Assembly: GCA_007922305.1 (NCBI GenBank)
Contig: ML677334.1
Span: 59,126,858 to 59,190,857 of the forward strand
Source of the DNA: Dermatemys mawii
Taxonomy: Eukaryota > Chordata > Testudines > Dermatemydidae
Direction: 5' to 3'
Length of the DNA stretch: 64,000 bases
In this document: positions 59,771-64,000 of the stretch, piece after piece
How the letters are laid out: each line of letters begins with the position of its first letter
Numbering within the stretch: the stretch's first letter is position 1
Translations under genes and position numbers: made by a program
Notes under the pieces: generated by a model
Databases searched by the model: none
What the model was told of the DNA's origin: nothing
What the model saw: the letters and a program-made list of their open reading frames with translations, nothing else

Positions 59771-60440
59771 CTCTGTGTTGGCTGCTCATCTAAGGAGATA
59801 TGGTCTCTACATTTACCCTTACTTCCATTATTGTTTAATTCAAAGGAAATCTTCTCACTAGGTCACTGAGACTATGTATGTGAATCTTCCATTCTTTTCC
59901 TTGCTCACTTTTTTTCTGCTGTCTTTAAATTCATAATAGTATTAGCACCAAAGATACCAACTATGAGTGGTACATTCAGAATTACATTGATCTTATAGCT
60001 CTACATATATAACAGAAGCAGAAATCAATCTAGCGGACTACCTCAATGCATAAATGGACTTTACAGGATGTAGTTCTTACTCAAGTGTTTCAGGAGTGGA
60101 GAGTTTCCCGCAAAGATCTCTGCCACCAACCAGAACACAAAATATCATATTTTGCTCTTGAAAAGGCATGAGTCCAGGCATCAGCTCAGATGCTCTCTCC
60201 TGATTCACTGGCGCAACCACTGAAGGCATTTCTCCCTACCATTTCTAATAATTCCCATAGCCCTTCAGAAGGTAAGACAAGGCCCAACTGGTTCTTACAG
60301 CACCAGTTTGGCTGTGTGAGATAATTTTCAGAATGATTGCATATCCCCCAGTATGAGGAGGCAGTAGTCATCCATGAAAAGGAGCATTCCAATCAATGGA
60401 CTGAGGACCTTCCAGTCTTTTGAAAGTTACCAGAGACTTT

Positions 60441-62363
60441 ACAAACCAGCATCACCGTAATGTCACTGATACAAACCTGATCCAAGATTTTGCAATGATT
60501 GGATGTATATGATTTTTGACCATTTTTACTCTCTTCTCTTTCTTTTTTCTTATAAACCAAACTTTGTATATTAGATACTAAAGGATTGGGAAATGCGGGA
60601 TTATTGGGTAAAATCTGAGTTATATACTGACCTGGCTATGTGGCTGATCTCTTGGGATTAGAAGTACCCTTTGTTTGATCAAAGTGGTTTTAAATAACCA
60701 CTCATCATGAAGTCTAGTGTCTGTGGGTAGCTGGGGTGGTGGTGGTGAAATGAGTCCTGGATTGCCTAAGGAGACGGGATATCTGCCTTCTTGTTGACCA
60801 GTGTGGTGAAACAGAAGTTTACTTTTATTGCTGGCTTGGTATATTTTATGGAAGAATAACCACCAGTCTGGGGTGTGAATGCCTTATTTCTTAGCAGGTT
60901 GTCCTGAATTTGGCATCCTCAGCTGTGACCCACTGAGGCACGGTAACATATTATAATGATTGTGGCTCCTGGAGATGCTCTGTCCATGTGGATCCCACGA
61001 TTCACTCTCCTTCCCCATTGTCAGGCAGTCCTATTACCTGAGATTCTGTGCGGTGAAAAAAAAGAGTGACATTTGGGGTCACTCCACCTTTATTTCCCAG
61101 GAGGATGAAGACAAGGGAGAGAACCTGGTGCAAGGCTCAAGTGCAGCCCCAACTGCCACTGTTGGTTAACACAAAACCCATACACACTGTTATATTACTT
61201 TAGATGGAATAAATGGGCCAAAGGTGTTAACATAACCCAGCAACTAGCCAACATTAAGCAGTGTTAAACAAGATCCAGGATTTGGTACACAGAGACCTTA
61301 GCCTGCTTAGTACCATGGCAAACACATCATTAGAAATCCTTTTAAGCTTTTATTAAAGATAAGAAAGGAAAAACAGTTACAGCACTGGAAATGTAAAGTA
61401 TTAAATAAGGCTTTTATTTTAACGATTCCCCTTGTTTCCTTTCCTTTTAGTTGGAAAGAGATTTAGAAAGAACCCCCCTACACACACTCCCGGATTTGAA
61501 AGTCTCTTAGATGGTATCAAAGAAAGAAACTGTCCTTTCGGGGAAAAGAGAAGGCGTTAGTTGAGATGAGCTGGAGCTGTTGTTGCTGTTAACGTCTGAT
61601 TCCATTTTATTCCAGGTGGTGTTTGGGATTCAGCTAAAAATGGCAGAGGGGACAATGTCATTTGCATCCCTCTCTCTGGACTGGGTGTGATCAAGACATC
61701 CCAAGATTAGAACCAGAGGCTGGGGTCTCAAGAGATGGTGGAGGTGACAGCCATGACAGTGAAACTCACTCCAGAAGCCTCCATCTGCTCTTTGCTGTTT
61801 TACCCCCAATGTCTCTTTTAAGGACCCGGAGAGGAAGTGATGAGTGGAATAGCCCAGTCCATCATTATTTTGTTCACCAATTAGGCCTAATATTTGACAA
61901 ACTAAAATTGATTTATTAATTTCTGATTCACATTTTCTGTTTTACCAAGCATTTTAACACAGTCCTTAAATCATATTAGTATTTTCATTTGGACTAATTC
62001 AGTTTGTCTCTTTTTTGTACCTTTTCCCATCAACATTTGTTTTAATAGGTTATTGTAACATCTTATGAACTTTCACATACTTTTTACAGTTAAAATCATA
62101 ATTAAAATAAATGTAGAGGCCCATTTATTACAGCAGCACCAAGAATGGGATCCACAAGGACAGAAAAAAAAAACGTATTTGTTGTAATACAAGTAACCAT
62201 TCTTTCTGAAAGTAGGATGCTGGGCCTAAGCTGAATGGGAAGAGTAAGATTTGAGAGACTGAAGCTGCTGTCTGTGAAAATGCAGGGTTGTCTACCATAA
62301 AACCTACTCTCTCAGACTGTGGACAAAAATCCTGTATTACAAAGGGTGCTTTAAGCCTCTAAG
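60441..62363. other. Intronic sequence, possible old repeat at 60600-61000
   Basis: TTTGATCAAAGTGGTTTTAAATAACCACTC and the following 300 bp look familiar from turtle repeats, but I cannot name or bound the element. The rest shows nothing. Confidence 0.35.
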
Positions 62364-62489
62364 GCCAGATTCCACCACCCTCACACTTGCCACATGGTAC
62401 CTAACACCATGAGTAGTCTGACCGATTACAATAGGACCGCTTGCCATGTACAGTACTCTATGTGAGTAAATGTGGCACAGTCTAGCTCT
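62364..62489. repeat. Degenerate hairpin repeat ('GCCAGATTCCACC' type)
   Basis: GCCAGATTCCACCACCCTCACAC at the left and GTGAGTAAATGTGGCACAGTCTAGC at the right are imperfect inverted arms. The middle GAGTAGTCTGACCGATTACAATAGGACC resembles the usual centre of this family. Confidence 0.45.
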
Positions 62490-62993
62490 GAGTTATTTTA
62501 TGTTTTTTACCAATTGCCTGTATTTTGCAAATATATTTAACATTCTTTACCTTCTATTGCCAGTTATGCACTTTCTGTTTAAACATTTTTAATGAAAGCC
62601 ACATGCTAAGTAAATAAATATTTTAAACTTTAAATTGCTAGTTAAATTCTTTTTAGAAATACTGTAACTTTCTGGATTCCATAAATCAAAGGGGCACTAT
62701 CCAACCCTGATAAACCTGGTGATTAAAAAGACTACAGTACTGCTAGCAACTGAATATACAGCTTTGGAATAGGAGTATGGTGACAGAGACAAAATACTGC
62801 AACGTGTAGAGTAAGGAAATCCATGGCAATATATATGGACTTTGCTAAGAGATACAATAAAAAGACTAGGTCTAATTTCACTTCTACCAACTTAGACAGT
62901 GACCATTTAATATTAATTTTTCAAAATCATGTCTTCAGGTAGGTTTCATTTTGATCACAAAATATGTGTTCTGCACAAGTTTAGGGCACAGCT

Positions 62994-63766
62994 TTAAGGG
63001 TACATCTACATGGCATGCTTTACTGGCATGTAGAGTACATACCTGCATAGCCCCTTAGCATGGGCATAAAGAGCAGTGTAGCCAGTGAGGCCTGGTTTAG
63101 GCACGTAGAGAAAAGCCACGCCTGACGGGTGTGGGTGTTTGTGAGTACATGCTGTACATGCTCCCTACTTGCCCAGGCCTACTCACCCACCTACCTACTA
63201 TTTTTAATAGTGTAGTGTCCCACGGCCTTCCCACCTCTGGAGCCCCAGGAAAAGACCCTGGCAGTAGGGAAAGGCTCTGGCAGGGAGAAGGCAGTGAGGA
63301 AAGGTTTGGTACCTGGGCAGCTCCCCACTGCAGAACCTTTCTGTGTGGCAGGGACAGACTCCAGTGTGGGGAGAGAGGGACAGCTCTGCCAGCTCTCCGC
63401 TGCTAGGGCATTTCTGCTCCATGGTACAAATTCTTGTTATTATGCTGCTGGAGCTCTTTCCCCGCCACAGGCATAGCATCCGGCAGCAGGGAAAAGCTCT
63501 GCCAGCTCCCGTTGCGGAAGCCTTTCCCTGCAGCAGGGCCTTTCCCTGCTGCCTCCCCCTTGCCAAGATTTTCCTCATCACAATGAAAGGCTCTGGCAGC
63601 AAGGAGCCACTGAAGCCCTTCCCCACTGCCTCCCCTCCTCTAGAGCCTTCCATTGACACACATACCCACACACTGCATTGTGGACTCAGCCTGCTTTACA
63701 CTGTGCGGTGTAGCTACCTGTACCTACACGCCGTCACCACTAGTGTGTAATGCAGATATAACCTAA
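62994..63766. mobile_element. Foldback-type DNA element with GC-rich repeated interior, about 770 bp
   Basis: The left end TTAAGGGTACATCTACATGG and the inverted right end TTAGGTTATATCTGCATTAC resemble the termini of 9437-9741 and 16737-17386. The interior (63230-63650) repeats 'GGGAAAGGCTCTGGCAG'-like units in both orientations. Long frames at 63131-63750 come from this GC-rich interior and show no recognisable domain. Confidence 0.55.
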
Positions 63767-64000
63767 GATAACCAGGAACAACTATAACTCAATCAACAAT
63801 TTATTTTGTTCACATTAAGAGAAAGATAAATAGGTATAATGAGTCCACTTTAGCTACAGCCACTAATAATAGCAAGTCCTCTCCTTTTCAATACATATAA
63901 CTACTCTTACTTCCCTGGCACATTATCCCATCTGTGAACTAAACTAAGCAGCTTCTGCATTAAAAGCCTAATCCTGCATCATTCAAATCAATGATTTGCC

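Larger units (their letters stand above)
56570..60440 (+). mobile_element. Decayed DIRS-like retrotransposon, about 3.9 kb
   Basis: Plus-strand fragments keep the order of a DIRS element: a 5' leader-like part (56700-57030), a gag zinc-region remnant (about 57140-57260), gag core (57520-57801 and 58210-58485), reverse-transcriptase blocks (59480-59770) and an RNase H/connection part (about 59990-60300). Diagnostic short pieces are LEGHTPRKYTVFKSF, NFKIFQDLLKWMV, EEKRGW-type FPDSKEKRGWHPMLDPRQ, VLHFGHSSSSSVFTK and LADYLNA. The region that should encode the YxDD box and the tyrosine recombinase are absent. Dozens of stops and frameshifts; dead. Confidence 0.72.
53977..64000 (-). other. NOL4: NOL4 intron (5' of the exon trio), partial
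   Basis: Sequence upstream (transcript sense) of the 284-bp exon. It ends with TTTTTTAATAG at the acceptor. The preceding NOL4 coding exon, which must supply the first base of the split Asp codon, was not recognised up to 64000. The stretch contains a DIRS-like relic and a foldback element. Confidence 0.65.

Noticed and set aside
63204..63750. Frames of 155 and 135 codons near the window end
   Set aside because: They overlap on opposite strands in a repeated GC-rich transposon interior; no recognised protein family.

Overview
The window looks like vertebrate, specifically sauropsid and most probably turtle, nuclear DNA. It is AT-rich and intron-dominated, full of CR1 LINE fragments on both strands, hAT and TA-flanked MITE-type DNA transposon relics, DIRS and SCAN/Gmr1-like gag-bearing retroelement relics, and short repeats with the turtle-typical 'ACGAAAGCTTATGC' and 'ACACGGCTACCC' signatures. 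The turtle assignment rests on my recognition of these families, not on a search.

The only cellular gene I can support is NOL4 (nucleolar protein 4), read on the minus strand. Three consecutive internal coding exons are present with canonical AG/GT borders and an uninterrupted frame across their junctions: 53693-53976 (284 bp), 25195-25374 (180 bp) and 24329-24520 (192 bp). They are separated by introns of 28,318 bp and 674 bp. The exons before and after this trio lie outside the window or were not found. Everything else is therefore intronic, or intronic plus relics, as long as the gene extends past both ends as in other vertebrates.

Layout: 1-24328, intron downstream of the exon trio, with a cluster of hAT-type elements (1918-2098, 2109-2891, 3258-4111, 17046-17361, 18136-18844), a foldback element, a Tigger-like element, two hammerhead-like short retroposons, a TA-flanked MITE and a CR1 copy nested in another repeat. 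24329-25374, two NOL4 exons. 25375-53692, the long intron, with a decayed LTR retroelement (gag, zinc knuckle, protease, 3' LTR) between about 27450 and 31442, four more CR1 copies, a second TA-flanked MITE, a (GA)n array holding a 10-N assembly gap, and an LTR-like block split by a CR1. 53693-53976, the third exon. 53977-64000, upstream intron with a 3.9 kb decayed DIRS-like element and a GC-rich foldback element.

I found no intact mobile-element protein, no tRNA or rRNA gene and no CRISPR. The most interesting signals are two copies of a short repeat that can fold as a small hammerhead-like ribozyme (one with an exact 11-bp target duplication), a shared central-TA target preference among the hAT copies, several datable nested insertions, and a PLNLS CtBP-type motif in the NOL4 exon.
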